In this document: positions 10,022 to 20,187 of the stretch, in pieces
Layout of the letters: each line of letters opens with the position of its first letter
Position numbering within the stretch: the first letter of the stretch is position 1
Assembly: GCA_036939755.1 (NCBI GenBank)
Contig: JALLAZ010000007.1
Coordinates: forward strand, 1 to 37,801
DNA: 37,801 nt
Source: Stephanodiscus triporus
Taxonomy: Eukaryota; Bacillariophyta; Thalassiosirophyceae; Thalassiosirales; Thalassiosiraceae
Direction: 5' to 3'
Notes under the pieces: model-generated
Databases searched by the model: none
What the model was told of the DNA's origin: nothing
The model's input: only the letters and a program-made list of their open reading frames with translations
Translations under genes and position numbers: made by a program

Positions 10022-11863
10022 TCATTCCTTATCAAAGTCGAAATCCTCCGCATCTTCCATCCTCGCATTCGCCGCGGCCCCGTCCTCGTCGTCGTCGTCC
10101 ATCTCGTCCTCCTCCGACGAGCCGCCCTCCTCATCGTCGTCGCCGTCCTCCTCCTCCTCCTCATCATCATCATCATCTCCCTCCGGTCGATCGCCGGTCA
10201 GGTAATCCAAAATCTCGCCGCCTCCCGCCTTATCCCCATCCCCGTCGGGAAGTACAGAATCCATCCTCACGAAGTCCATCTCGTCGACGTCGTCCAGGCC
10301 CTCCATGAGCTCCCTGTCGTGCGCCTCCATTATCCTGTCGACGTCGAACTCGTCCGCGAATTCGCTAACGATCTCGACGTTACCGAGCAGTCCGCCGCCG
10401 CCGGTCGTCGTCCCGCCCCCCGCCGCGCCGACGACGGGCGGCGGCACGGAGTAGTACGGCACCTTCCCCCTGTTCCAATCCTTGATCACGAGCCTCGCGG
10501 CCGTGACCTTGTCGGGTATACCCCCCCGCAGCACCCGTCCCCTCGACCTCGCGACCATGGCGAGGAATGCCATCGCGCCGTCCGGCCCGGACGGGAACGC
10601 CGGGACGCCGTACGTCATCATCAGGCTCTCGGCCGAGCACCGTCCCAAGAGCGACTGTATCGCCGGAATCGGATCCTCGACGGAGTCGGCGTCTACGGAA
10701 TTGCGCAGCACGGCGCCGGCGCCGTCGTCGTCGTCGAAGACGACGCCGGGAGAATCGACCAATCGTATGCTCCTGTCCAGCACCACCTCCTGGAGCGTCG
10801 TCGTGAATCCCGGACGTGGACTCACGCCCACGGCCCGCGAGCGCTTCAGGCTGTTCAGGATCGACGACTTGCCGACGTTGGGGTACCCTATTATGCCCAC
10901 GGTGATGCACGTCTTGGACTTCTTCATCTTGCCGCCGATCCCCCCCGAGCATCCTCCTCCTCCTCCGCCTCCGCCTCCGCCTCGTCGGGCGTAGTTCTTG
11001 AGGAGCTGTAGCAGACCCTCGACGCCCACGGCCATCGTCGTGTCGAGCGCGCCCTCCCCCTCGGCCCTGCCGACGCCGGACGACCTCCCGGACTCGTTCG
11101 ACTTTCCGGATCGCGACGTGCCCGCCTTGAGGGCCACGGTCGGGTGCGACCTCCGGAGGTACGTCAGCCACTCGGCGACGTTGGCCTTAGGGACGAGGTC
11201 GATCTTGTTCAGCACGAGCACCATCCGCCTGTCGGGATGGGAGAGCACGCCCGCCTCGACGGCCGGATGCACGCGCGTGCCGAGCGGATCGCGCGCGTCG
11301 AGGACCTGCAGTACGACGTCCGACGACTCGATCACTTTCTTCAGGGAGCGGAGGTAGGCGCGTCGGGACTGCTGGCCGTGGGCTAGGGACGAGGCGGACG
11401 ACCCGTCGCGACTACCGCCGCCCCCTCGTCCTCCTCCTCCTCCTCCGTCCTCCCTCGTCGCGTTCGTCGTCGCGGAAGGATCTCTCGTAGTCGTCGACGT
11501 CCCGGCCGCCGATCCCAATTGCTGCCTCGCGTCGAAGTCCGATCGCTTCCGATCGGCGTTCGCCATCAGATCGGCCAGATCGCCGCCGCCGCCGTTCTTC
11601 TTCCTCCTCTCCTTCTCCTCGGCCTTCCTCGCCTCGTCCCTCTCCCTCTCGCGCTTGATGTTCTGGAGTAGCTCCTGCTTGAACGGCCACGAGTTGGGTA
11701 TGCCGGGATCCTTCCTCGCTTTTTTGTCGTGACGGACGATCCCGGCCTTCGAATCGCGCTTGGCCTGCTTGCGATTCTTGCGATGTGTCTCGACGACACG
11801 ACGCTGCATCTTGTACTTGTCCTTGAGGGTCACCCTCTTGGACTTGCTCTTCTTCTTCACCAT
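10022..11863 (-). CDS. GNL3: Nucleostemin/NUG1-family nucleolar GTPase
   Basis: Single exon, 613 residues from the ATG at 11863. An upstream in-frame ATG exists, but the family N-terminus (MVKKKSKSKRVTLKDKYKMQ, very basic) begins here. This is a circularly permuted GTPase: G4 (LVLNKIDLVPK, about residue 218) precedes G1 (GYPNVGKSSILN, about 324) and G3 (DSPGV, about 369). The coiled, basic GN3L_N-type segment WPFKQELLQNIKRERERDEA precedes the GTPase domain. Family members help assemble and export the 60S ribosomal subunit from the nucleolus. A glycine run sits just before G1, and the C-terminus is a long acidic Asp/Glu tail. Nug1, GNL3 and GNL3L cannot be separated by eye. It is divergent with SNU13, another nucleolar/spliceosomal factor. 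Confidence 0.92.
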   Translation of the reverse strand: MVKKKSKSKRVTLKDKYKMQRRVVETHRKNRKQAKRDSKAGIVRHDKKARKDPGIPNSWPFKQELLQNIKRERERDEARKAEEKERRKKNGGGGDLADLMANADRKRSDFDARQQLGSAAGTSTTTRDPSATTNATREDGGGGGGRGGGGSRDGSSASSLAHGQQSRRAYLRSLKKVIESSDVVLQVLDARDPLGTRVHPAVEAGVLSHPDRRMVLVLNKIDLVPKANVAEWLTYLRRSHPTVALKAGTSRSGKSNESGRSSGVGRAEGEGALDTTMAVGVEGLLQLLKNYARRGGGGGGGGGGCSGGIGGKMKKSKTCITVGIIGYPNVGKSSILNSLKRSRAVGVSPRPGFTTTLQEVVLDRSIRLVDSPGVVFDDDDGAGAVLRNSVDADSVEDPIPAIQSLLGRCSAESLMMTYGVPAFPSGPDGAMAFLAMVARSRGRVLRGGIPDKVTAARLVIKDWNRGKVPYYSVPPPVVGAAGGGTTTGGGGLLGNVEIVSEFADEFDVDRIMEAHDRELMEGLDDVDEMDFVRMDSVLPDGDGDKAGGGEILDYLTGDRPEGDDDDDEEEEEDGDDDEEGGSSEEDEMDDDDEDGAAANARMEDAEDFDFDKE

Positions 11864-12169
11864 GACGATGGCTTCGATCGGGGGCTTATGGCGCCTTTGT
11901 TCTTCTTTTCGTTGTTGTGCAGGCGGACGATGCCGCGTCCGTCGGTGGATGGAGAAGAAGGATATTGTAGGCGTTGCGTTTGGAACTTCCCGCGCGAAAA
12001 ATAGGTGGTTCTCTATCTCTCTCTCGTGGAAAAGGGCGGGCGATGACAGACTTCTCCCATGGACCAAGCAAAAAAACACACACACAAATCCGAAGAGGTC
12101 GCCGCCCGAGTCCATCACCACCCACGCACCCTCCATCCCTCATTCACCACTTGTCCACTCTTCTAGACC
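11864..12169. promoter_or_regulatory. Divergent promoter region, GTPase / SNU13
   Basis: 306 bp lie between two start codons facing away from each other. It contains a CT-rich stretch and an ACACACACA run (about 12076-12086). Regulatory function is inferred from the layout alone. Confidence 0.5.
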
Positions 12170-13046
12170 ATGTCCGAAAAAGCCTTCCCCCTCGCGGACG
12201 CGGACCTGACCATAGCGCTGCTCGACCTAGTTCAGCAGGCGACGAATTACAAGCAAACGAAGAAGGGCGCGAACGAGGCCACGAAGACGCTCAATCGCGG
12301 GATATCCGAGATGATCATCATGTGCGCGGACGCCGAGCCGATCGAGATATTGCTGCACCTGCCGCTGCTTTGCGAGGACAAGAACGTCCCGTACGTCTTC
12401 GTTCCGAGGTGAGATGGATATAATATCGTATCGAGGAGATTGCTCTCATTATATATATACAGACACCGCCGCCCGCGCGCGCTCGCGTTCGAGGACGAGG
12501 AGGAAAAGGAGCTCGCGTTCTTTTGTGCCGCGTGATTAAAACGAAAGAACCCCCGACGTGCATGGGATCATGGGCGCAGCGAATGCGCCCCCGTCTCGAT
12601 TATTGTACATTGCAAGTAACTACACGCGCTGAGGACCATGGTCTTGACCGACCCATATCACCAAACCCATAATATATGATGGCCGCATCGTTTCGCTGCC
12701 GCCCTTTTTTTTTACCACGTTCGGACGCCGTTCGTGCGTCGGGTGTCTCTCCGTCCGAGGTGTCTCCGTTTCACGTCCCTCGCCTCGTTCCTAAACCGCC
12801 ACTTCCGTTTCGTCCCATGTATCCCCCCCCCCAAAAAAAACAACACAAATCTCGAAAAAAAAAAACGCTTTCCGTACGCGCCCGACGATCGTTCGATCTC
12901 GTCACAATATCAGCAAGGTCGCCCTCGGACGAGCGTGCGGCGTCTCCCGTCCGGTCATCGCGTGCTCCATCACGACCAACGAGGCGTCGCAGCTGAAATC
13001 TCTCATCGACGGGATGAAGATCAAGATCGAGCAGCTCCTGATATAA
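12170..13046 (+). CDS. SNU13: SNU13 / 15.5K (NHP2-like, L7Ae family)
   Basis: Two exons, 12170-12408 and 12914-13046, give 123 residues. The donor is AG|GTGAGA and the acceptor TCAG|CAAG; the join creates [18 protein letters not shown], the family hallmark. SNU13 binds kink-turns in U4 snRNA and in box C/D snoRNAs, so it serves both the tri-snRNP and rRNA modification. Other family text: [21 protein letters not shown] and [14 protein letters not shown]. The length matches human NHP2L1 (128) and yeast Snu13 (126). The 505-bp intron is the longest in the window; it has purine and C-rich runs (12826-12868) but no snoRNA that I could support. Confidence 0.97.
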
Positions 13047-13744
13047 CCGTGATCGAGTACGTGATGCGGAGGTGTGTTCTTTTTGACCTTATTTTTTGGT
13101 TTTTGCCCGAGGGGATGATAGATTGCATATTGACGGGGGGCCATCGCGGCGCGGCAAACGAACTGCGAGGCTCGGGGGAGTTTGTTTTTGGAAAGGAGGG
13201 AGGTGGCGCTCGTCGTTGTCGTTGTGGAGATCTGGAATAGGGTATCGTAGTTTTCATCCCTTGGTTAAGTAAGGGGCACATCCATGACGTTGATACTCGG
13301 GGAACGGGAATTCATTATTTGTTCGGTAGTAAATCCACAAGTTATACATTTTGGATGCTTCAATTTTCGAATTTAATAATCGTCCTCGCCATCATAACCA
13401 AGCCCTTTGTCACCCGGACATGGTTGCATTTTGGTTCCATCTTTTCGAGGTAAATGAGTGACGTTGGAAGTGATTATTTCACCGTGGCTTCTACATTCTC
13501 CAAGAACGTCAAGCCACACGAACATGAAGAGGACGAACCCTTTCTCTCCTTCCCCGTACGCCACCCCGGATCTTTTTGCAGTCGCTACTCCCGAGCTTAT
13601 CGTCGAAACTCCTGTGTCATTATTTTTGCAAACGAAAACGCGAGAAACCCGCCGCGTGCCCAGCCATGCCGCTTTGGGCAATGTCCGTCGAGAGCGCGAG
13701 TAGGGCGACGCAACGAAGAAGACACGACCCCCCCCCCCTCGAGA
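13047..13744. other. Intergenic between SNU13 and a candidate membrane-protein gene
   Basis: Downstream of SNU13 (+) and of the candidate gene on the - strand. The right half contains the small open frame at 13373-13681, listed separately. A homopolymer C run (13731-13739) flanks the candidate gene's stop codon. Nothing else can be supported. Confidence 0.4.
13373..13681 (-). CDS. Possible small hypothetical protein
   Basis: A 102-residue open frame on the - strand that I do not recognise. It has one hydrophobic segment (GFVLFMFVWLDVLG) and an acidic end (PCPGDKGLGYDGEDDY). It begins 63 bp after the stop of the upstream - strand candidate, so it might instead be a 3' exon or a 3' UTR feature of that gene. 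Base composition is less GC-rich than in the clear genes nearby. It may be chance. Confidence 0.2.
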   Translation of the reverse strand: MPKAAWLGTRRVSRVFVCKNNDTGVSTISSGVATAKRSGVAYGEGEKGFVLFMFVWLDVLGECRSHGEIITSNVTHLPRKDGTKMQPCPGDKGLGYDGEDDY

Positions 13745-14320
13745 TCAGTCGTTCTTCGCGCGGCCGTTGGCGGGGGCTCCGGCTCCCATACCGCCATTGC
13801 CCGCGTGGTCACTCGTTTTGGACGACGACGACGACGACGACGACTTCGAGGGGAACCACTCATCGTGCCTCAAGTACGACGCATCGGTGCCGAACGCCAG
13901 CTTTCCCGTGATCAGCAGGAGCGCGCCGCTCTTCATCAGCAGCGATATTTCCTTGGCCGCCGTGATGGGAGGAGGGCCGATAACGACGCGCGGTCGGAGG
14001 AGGAGCGCCCATCGCGACGCTCGGGTCGATTCGCGCAGGAGCAACTTGAACAGCAGCGCCGCGAACGACGTCCCGCCCGCGCGCTTTCGGCTGACCCGTC
14101 CCCGGAACGCGCGCGCCAGCGTGATCAGGGCCGCGACGTGGAAGGCCAGGTCCGTCGCCACCAGCGCGGCGTTGACGATGCCGCCGCCGCCGTTTTCGTC
14201 GTCGTCGTCGCTTGTGCCGCCGTGTCGTCGTTGCCGATGCACGGCCGATAGGTTTTGGATGTGCTCGTATGCCGAGTGGCAGAGGTCCGCGCATATTGCT
14301 ACGACTCCAATTTTACACAT
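13745..14320 (-). CDS. Hypothetical protein, probably membrane-associated
   Basis: A 191-residue frame on the - strand that I do not recognise. It has GC-rich codons like its confident neighbours. Two hydrophobic stretches stand out: about residues 47-70 (GIVNAALVATDLAFHVAALI) and about 85-140 (FAALLFKLLL, ISLLMKSGALLLITGKLAFG). An acidic linker (DDDDEN) precedes the first, and a serine run plus a Gly/Ala-rich tail end the protein. Two or three membrane segments are plausible. The first ATG lies in AT-richer sequence, and an upstream exon is possible because the frame starts right after a TAATAG that could be an acceptor. No function is assigned. Confidence 0.5.
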   Translation of the reverse strand: MCKIGVVAICADLCHSAYEHIQNLSAVHRQRRHGGTSDDDDENGGGGIVNAALVATDLAFHVAALITLARAFRGRVSRKRAGGTSFAALLFKLLLRESTRASRWALLLRPRVVIGPPPITAAKEISLLMKSGALLLITGKLAFGTDASYLRHDEWFPSKSSSSSSSSKTSDHAGNGGMGAGAPANGRAKND

Positions 14321-15088
14321 GATTGTCTATTAATTAGTATCTCTAACCAACAAAGAAGTGCCCACTTTGCTAGGGCGAACCTCCTCTCATGGTGTCGCGT
14401 TTCGTTCTCGCTGTGGAAGTTTCGCCATGAGTACGTACATATTGATTCCTTCGTGAGGTTGGAGTTCAGGAAAATCTGCTATTGCTAGAACAGACATCAT
14501 TGGAGATATCAACGAAGAGAGCAAAGGAGAGCAATGGCTTTGTTGCCAAGGCAAGGGTAAACCATAGAGGAACTCCTCCAACAGGCACACGCCTCAGTTC
14601 ATGAAGGTAAGTAAGTTATTAAGTAACACCTTGATAAGACAAATATTCTGGAATCAATGGTGAGTAGGCGAGTACCCGCGTCCGGGCGTCGTTGAGCTTC
14701 TCTGAGACTCGAGGAGAAGGTTGATATGCCTTCACTCCGGACAACCTTTCAAGTTCAACTTCCAGTACATAGCTCTGTCGTCCTGTATTATCCGTTGTTG
14801 TGCAAAGACATCTCACTTCTTGACCATTCATTTCACTACCTATCCTCGAGTGAAATAATGTGCAGACTACTCAGGGTTTACCATATGGGGAATGGATTAT
14901 GTGTGTTGTTTAAAACAGGTCAGAAGAACAGACGGTATCCTGAACAAATCGTTCGTACTTAGGAGAATCCTCATGATAAGAAGTCGTAATATTATTAGCG
15001 TCCGTGAGTTAATTTCTAATATTACAAATTATGTAGGGGCATGAATACTTCTTAGAGTTATGGTTTGCTCCAAAGCAGTCGCATCTCC
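14321..15088. other. Intergenic with unassigned open frames
   Basis: Lower in GC than its flanks. On the - strand, 14831-14630 and 14592-about 14390 read like protein (YVLEVELERLSGVKAYQPSP; LLEEFLYGLPLPWQQSH), and the two keep phase if joined across a 37-bp gap with GT and AG ends. That would be shorter than any other intron here, and I recognise no domain. On the + strand, AAG|GTAAGTAAG near 14605 is a strong donor-like word. The stretch may hold an unrecognised gene, upstream exons of the 13745-14320 candidate, or debris of a mobile element. Confidence 0.3.
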
Positions 15089-15795
15089 CTACTCCGCGGC
15101 ATCGTCGTCGTCCCCGGCGGTGATCTGATAGTACTTCAGCTCGTACGAGTTCTTCGAGGACGCGATCACCCGCAGGTAATCGCGCAGCTGCTGCTTCTTG
15201 AGGTAACGCTTCGAGAGGTACTTCAGCTGGCGCTTCGAGAGGCCGAGGTCGTTGGGACTCGCGACGGTGATCTTGGTCCTGTCGCGCGTGATGACGACGT
15301 TCGTCTGGGCGAGGTTGCCGGTCTTTCCCTCGACCTTGATGCGCTCGCTGAGGTACTTCTCGAAGGAGGCGATGTCCAGGACCTTGTCGTCGACCGGTGC
15401 GGCGCAGTCGATGACGAACTTGACGCTGGACTTCTTCGATGTCTTACCCTTCGCCTGGACGAGAAGGAGCGGGAGAATGGGATTCGCGTCGTCGCATTTA
15501 CGGCTTGTTAGAAAATTGCAAAATATCGAAAGGCACGGCGGACTAATTCTCAAAAAACGCATCGTCTCCCCTCCCCCCCCCCCCAACGCGATCCGATCAA
15601 TGCGATATCCTGTTTGATTGTCGCAAAACGCGTTGCATACACGCGAGTGGCGGCGGGCTCCATCTAACAGTTGCCGCAAGGAATAATGCGATTACTCGCA
15701 CAAGCTCGCCTCCCATCCCTCTCGCGAGAGACAGGGGCAGCCTTTCCTTAAGCGGATGTGATAGGGGGCGGATCCATGTTCAGATCTCTTACCAT
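15089..15795 (-). CDS. RPL22: 60S ribosomal protein L22 (eL22)
   Basis: The main exon, 15454-15089, encodes 121 residues: [71 protein letters not shown] and an acidic tail. This is the full eL22 family. It opens in phase 0 after the acceptor CGTCCAG|GCG. The best start is an ATG at 15795-15793 that is itself followed by GTAAGAG, giving a first coding exon of only the start codon and an N-terminus MAKGKTSKK. The 338-bp intron (15792-15455) has a branch-point-like TTCTAAC near its 3' end. An alternative first exon (15663-15643, MEPAATR) is possible but its donor GTGTAT is weaker. The protein is a structural component of the large ribosomal subunit. Confidence 0.93.
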
Positions 15796-16171
15796 TTTGC
15801 CTTGTTCGGAGGTAAAAATTGTGAGAGTAGTAATAGTGAGGTGTTGTTTTGTCGTCGTCAAAAGCATGCCGTAGATGTCAGTACTTACTCCTACGTACGC
15901 ATTTCGCGGGTGCCATTTTCGAGTAAAGCCGGTAAAAGAGTTGGCGAGGAATTGGCGCGCTTTATTTGGCGATACCACTGACGTCGACGTCAACTGCCTG
16001 CTTCCGAGAAGCGACAACGTGAGGGAAGTTTCAAAACATCGATGTTGGCTTCAAGTGTGTGAAGCCTGTCTTCTTCGGTGAAACATCGGCTGACACTCTC
16101 GCCGTCACCACCCACCTCTCGCACCCTGCCTGATAAGAAGTAGGAGTGGGTGGAAACACCAATCAGAATCA
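15796..16171. promoter_or_regulatory. Divergent promoter region, RPL22 / GDPD
   Basis: 376 bp between the start codons. On the RPL22 side a C/T-rich tract precedes the ATG when read on the - strand (about 15800-15840), as in many ribosomal-protein promoters. It contains the palindrome at 15979-15992. Confidence 0.5.
15979..15992. promoter_or_regulatory. TGACGTCGACGTCA palindrome, CRE-like
   Basis: A perfect 14-bp palindrome made of TGACGT and ACGTCA back to back. These hexamers match the bZIP/CRE half-sites known as CO2-cAMP-responsive elements in the Phaeodactylum PtCA1 promoter. It lies 184 bp upstream of the RPL22 ATG and 180 bp upstream of the GDPD ATG. Binding is inferred, not shown. 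Confidence 0.45.
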
Positions 16172-17542
16172 ATGAGGACTCCCGTCAACTTATCCACCTT
16201 CTTCCTCACCATCGTCGGACTGTGGCTGTGGACAATAACCGTGGCTTTCCAATTGCAGCACGAAGCAGCGACCTCAAATATGAAATTCATGAGGAACAAT
16301 AAGTTATATTCTTCAGAAACCGACGACGACGACGATCCGATGGTTGCATGGGCTCCCGAGCGAAAGAATGACATATTCTCGAGAGAAATCTACGAACGAC
16401 AACGAGGTGACTTCGAAGCGGAGCAATCGTACGGAGGGAGATCTCTCGCTTCGACATTGGTAGGTGCCTAGGATTACTCATCCACATCATATTCGTATTT
16501 CTTCACCCCGTCATTGCTCGCTCACCACACCGCCTTGTCGTTTATCCGTGCGTTACGAAGAACGTCACTCGAGTACAGTGGAAACCAAAGCGAATCGAGA
16601 TCATCGGGCATAGAGGATCGCCCTACACTGCCCTGGAAAACACGGCGCGCTCCTTCATCGATGCGGCACAAGCAGGAGCTGACGGAGCCGAGCTTGACGT
16701 GTTCTTACTCAAGTGCGGAACATTGGTTGTTTTTCACGGCACCGGCGGAGATGAAAATCCTGGCCTGTTAAAATCCTATTGCGGTGTTCCTGGGTCGATG
16801 TAAGTGCATCTCGCTTGGTAGTGCAGCTTCGCTCTTGTGTCTATTATCACACCTCGCATCATTGTATGCATGCTGCAGCCTCGACTACACCGCAGAAGAA
16901 GCGAAGCGTTTGCTCACGTTCGACAAGAGCTTCGAAGAATTCGTCTGCGGGCCGGATAAAATCACGCATCCCGGCGACCCGTTGCACTACTGCTTCGTTC
17001 ACACGCTCGAGGAGGTCCTTGTGACACTCCGCGACCATCCTCGCGTATCCTCGAACTTTACGATAAAAATAGAGCTGAAGGGCCCGAATACGGCCGGGCC
17101 GGTCGTGGAGCTGGTCCATAGATTGAATATGAGCCGTCGGTGTAGTTACTCATCGTTCGACCATGCGCGAATAGCCGAGGTGCGAATGTTGGACGAGGAT
17201 GCCATCACCGGCGCACTGTTCGATCGCCTGCCGAGCGATTTCGCACAACGGGCCGTCGCGGTGGGCGCCAGCGAGGTTCATCTCAAGTACGACACGTGCA
17301 CGTACGATGCGATACAGGCGGCTCATCGGGCCGGGCTGAAAACGATGGCCTGGTTCCGTGGGCCGAGGGGCATGAAACAGGACTACTTCGAGAAATATCT
17401 GGACGTCGGGAACGAGGACGAGGCCATGTACCGGACGGTGCTCAGTAGCGGCGTCGGGAGCATGTGTGTCAATCGACCGGATGTTATGGTAAAAGCACTG
17501 GCAGAAGCACGATTCGAATCAATCCAATCTCCCGAACAATAG
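16172..17542 (+). CDS. Glycerophosphodiester phosphodiesterase (GDPD family)
   Basis: Three exons (16172-16459, 16579-16799, 16879-17542) join in phase to 390 residues. The N-terminus has a signal peptide or anchor (STFFLTIVGLWLWTITVAF, about residues 8-26) and then an acidic linker, so the enzyme is probably secreted or in the endomembrane system. The catalytic domain begins at IEIIGHRGSPYTALENT. His107, Glu134 and Asp136 (GAELDV) and His149 (VVFHG) match the GDPD catalytic and metal-binding set. The residue after the second His is Gly rather than the usual Asp. Later blocks are FTIKIELKGP and the C-terminal VNRPDVMVKAL. The family hydrolyses glycerophosphodiesters to glycerol-3-phosphate plus an alcohol; a role in phosphate salvage is inference. 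The alternative acceptor for exon 2 at 16561 would add six residues. Confidence 0.9.
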
Positions 17543-17679
17543 CCAAGTGGATAATTTTATTCTTATATAACTTTGAGTATTCGATGCAATAAAGGGGTGC
17601 CTCTATTTCGACGCAAATACATCCAAGTGTCTGCTGTGAAGCCATAGCGTCAGATTCTCCCAGGGAGATGAGGAAAATA

Positions 17680-19939
17680 CTAGCCGCCGCCCCGTCCTTT
17701 GAGGTACGAGACACCATTTCCGAGATTGCCGGACCTGCTCCCCCCCTGTTGGGCATTCACCGTATCCATGGCCCCGGCCATCATGTTGCTCATCGGCTTC
17801 TGTCCCATGCCGCCGGCGCCGACCGCGCCCGGATCCTGCGATCGGGGATTGATGACAGTCTCGTCGATCGAGAGGATGACACCCGCCGCCTCCGCCGCGG
17901 ACGCCAACGAGAAGGACTTGTTGTCGGCGGGCTCCCATATGCCGGCCTCGAAGGTGTCGATGATGTCCCCCCTCTCGATGTCCACGCCGTACCACTTGCC
18001 GTCCTCGTCCTGGGCGTGCTTCTTGCGCAGCGCCGAGAGGATGTCGTTCGAATCGAACCCGGCGTTGTCGCACAGCTGCCGCGGCACGATCTCCAACGCC
18101 TTGGCGAATGCCATCACGATGAGCTGTCCCTTCCCCTCGATGCCGAGCGCGTGCTGACGCAGGTGCCTCGCGACCTCGAGCTCGACGGCGCCGCCCCCGG
18201 CGACGACCGATCGCGACGTAAGCGAGCGCTTCACGACCATCATCGCGTCGTGGATGCTACGCTCGCTCTCTGCGATGAACTGCTCCGATCCTCCGCGCAG
18301 TATCATGGTCGATGTTAGGCTGTTGGGACAGCCGGTGAAGATGTTGAACCTCTCGTCCCCCACGCGCTTCTCCTCGAAGTCGGCGCACGTCCCGAGCACG
18401 CCCTCGTATATGCCGTTCGTGCTCGTCTGCACGGTCGCGCCGGTGGCCTTCGCGACGCGCTTCATGTCGCCGTCCTCGACGCGACCGGCGCAGAACAGGC
18501 CTCGGTCGGCGAAGTACTGGGTGGCGAGGTCGCCTATCGGCAGGCGGCTGAGCACGATGTTCGCGCCGCACGTGACGCAGGAGTCGAGCTTGTCGTATAT
18601 CACCTGCCACTCGGCGTCGACGATGCTCTGGTACTGATCGGGATCCTCGATCCGAACCTCCGCGTTCTCCTTCTCGTTCTTCAATTCGAGCTCGACATTC
18701 AAAAGCAGTATCTTGGGATTCGTAAACTTCTTCGTCATCTGCTCGAATCCAGCGTACGAGAAGGTCTTCTTGAACGCCACCCCCTTCACCAGGAACGACT
18801 GCCGGACGTCGCCGCCCGGGATCTTCTTGATCCCGATCATGCCCTTCAGGTCGTCGAGTCCGTCCGGACCGTGCGCCGCGAGGGACCGGACGGCGTCTAC
18901 GATCATGGGCGCGAACAGGTCCTGGTGGGTCGCGATGAGCTTCGAATTCAGCGCCGTGGAGGCGGTCTTCAGCAGCATCGCCTCCCCCTCGGGCGTATCG
19001 ACGTCGAACGACACGGCGAGGTCGCGTACCCTCCGAACGGCGATGCCGCTCGCCAATCGGACGTTGCGCATGATGATCTGGGGGTGCACCCCCTCCTCGA
19101 CGAATGGCTTGATCTGCCTCAGGATCTCGACGGCAAGGAGTACCACCGACGTGGTGCCGTCTCCGACCTCGGCATCCTGTGCGCGGTCGGTCGGACGAAA
19201 GAAAAAAAGGAAAGTAAGGAGAAACGCCGGAGGGGCGGGCGATGGGTTCACACTCTCTTTCTCTCCCCGCTCCCCCGCGCCGCCCCCATCATATCTCCGT
19301 CTCTCTCTCACCTGACTCATGCTAATGTCCACGAGGGTCTTGGCCGCGGGATGCTCGATCTCTAACAATCTCATTATCGTCGCACCGTCGTTGCTTATCG
19401 TCACCCTGCGTCCGTCGGCGACGAGCTTGTCCATCCCGCGCGGTCCCAACGTCGTTCGTACGGCATCGGCGACCGCCTGACAGGCGTTGATGTTGCTTAT
19501 CAGCTGGGCCTTGCCCTGCCATGATGATGATGATGATGATGATGATGCGATGCTCCGAGGCGGGTTTTGGGTGGATNTTTTCGATGATGGGGAAAGGGAG
19601 GAGGTGCGAAATTCGGAAAACGACGTCGACGAAACGAGGAGGGGGGGAGGGGGTGTGGGCGGGAGGGGAGGGGAGGTCGGGTCCTCGGGGGTCGCCACCA
19701 ACCGATTTCTTTTTCACGGCCATACACAAGCCGACCCCTCTCTCCCCCACCGGGCGGGGGAGAGGAGACGAGAGGACGATGGCATTATTTGCATCCATCC
19801 ATCCACCTCCCTCGGGATCCCAGCGGATGATAATAAAATCATGCGAATGCGAAATATATCTTATGACGAAACGACGACTCACCTGGGAAGTGTCCGTCCC
19901 CTCGCGGAGTAATATGATCCCTGGCCTCATTCCCATCAT
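17680..19939 (-). CDS. CCT7: T-complex protein 1 subunit eta (CCT7)
   Basis: Three exons (19939-19883, 19515-19312, 19176-17680) join in phase to 585 residues. CCT7 is one of eight subunits of the cytosolic chaperonin TRiC, which folds actin, tubulin and other proteins with ATP. The N-terminus [19 protein letters not shown] joins [20 protein letters not shown]; the ATP site has [18 protein letters not shown] and [15 protein letters not shown] (about residue 92). The C-terminal [20 protein letters not shown] and [13 protein letters not shown] identify the eta subunit. The tail ([17 protein letters not shown], then a Gly-rich end) is longer than in animals. Intron 1 (367 bp) ends in a CAT microsatellite right at the 3' splice site and contains the window's only ambiguous base (19577). 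Intron 2 is 135 bp. Confidence 0.97.
19521..19547 (-). repeat. CCT7: (CAT)9 microsatellite at the CCT7 intron 1 acceptor
   Basis: Nine CAT units on the - strand end only five bases before the exon (CAT then GGCAG|GGC). The repeat takes the place where a polypyrimidine tract is expected. Length changes here could affect splicing of the eta subunit. Confidence 0.85.
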
Positions 19940-20187
19940 GGTTTATGGACGAGAGTTTTGTATTTAATCGATGATGAATGAAGGACGAACAATGAACAAT
20001 AACAATGCGAGATGGCTTCGATTCGCCGTCTTCCTGCGCCGATCGATAACTTTTTCACTCACTACCATACCTACTACGGACTGGCGCGTTTCCCGCCAGA
20101 GTCGGCCTATGGGGCGGAGGACAGACGATACCAACAACAACAACAGTACACCACGCCCATCACACGAGACGGCACACGACGACGACC
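19940..20187. promoter_or_regulatory. Divergent promoter region, CCT7 / CDC23
   Basis: 248 bp between the start codons, AT-richer than both genes. If the true CDC23 start is the later ATG at 20311, the gap grows to 371 bp. No motif is distinctive enough to call. Confidence 0.45.

Noticed and set aside
10319..11690. Long open frames on both strands over the GTPase gene
   Set aside because: Arg/Pro-rich shadows of the NUG1/nucleostemin frame in high-GC DNA; no family motifs.
12409..12913. Possible box C/D snoRNA in the SNU13 intron
   Set aside because: TGATG-like and CTGA-like words occur but in the wrong order and without a terminal stem; no guide could be supported.
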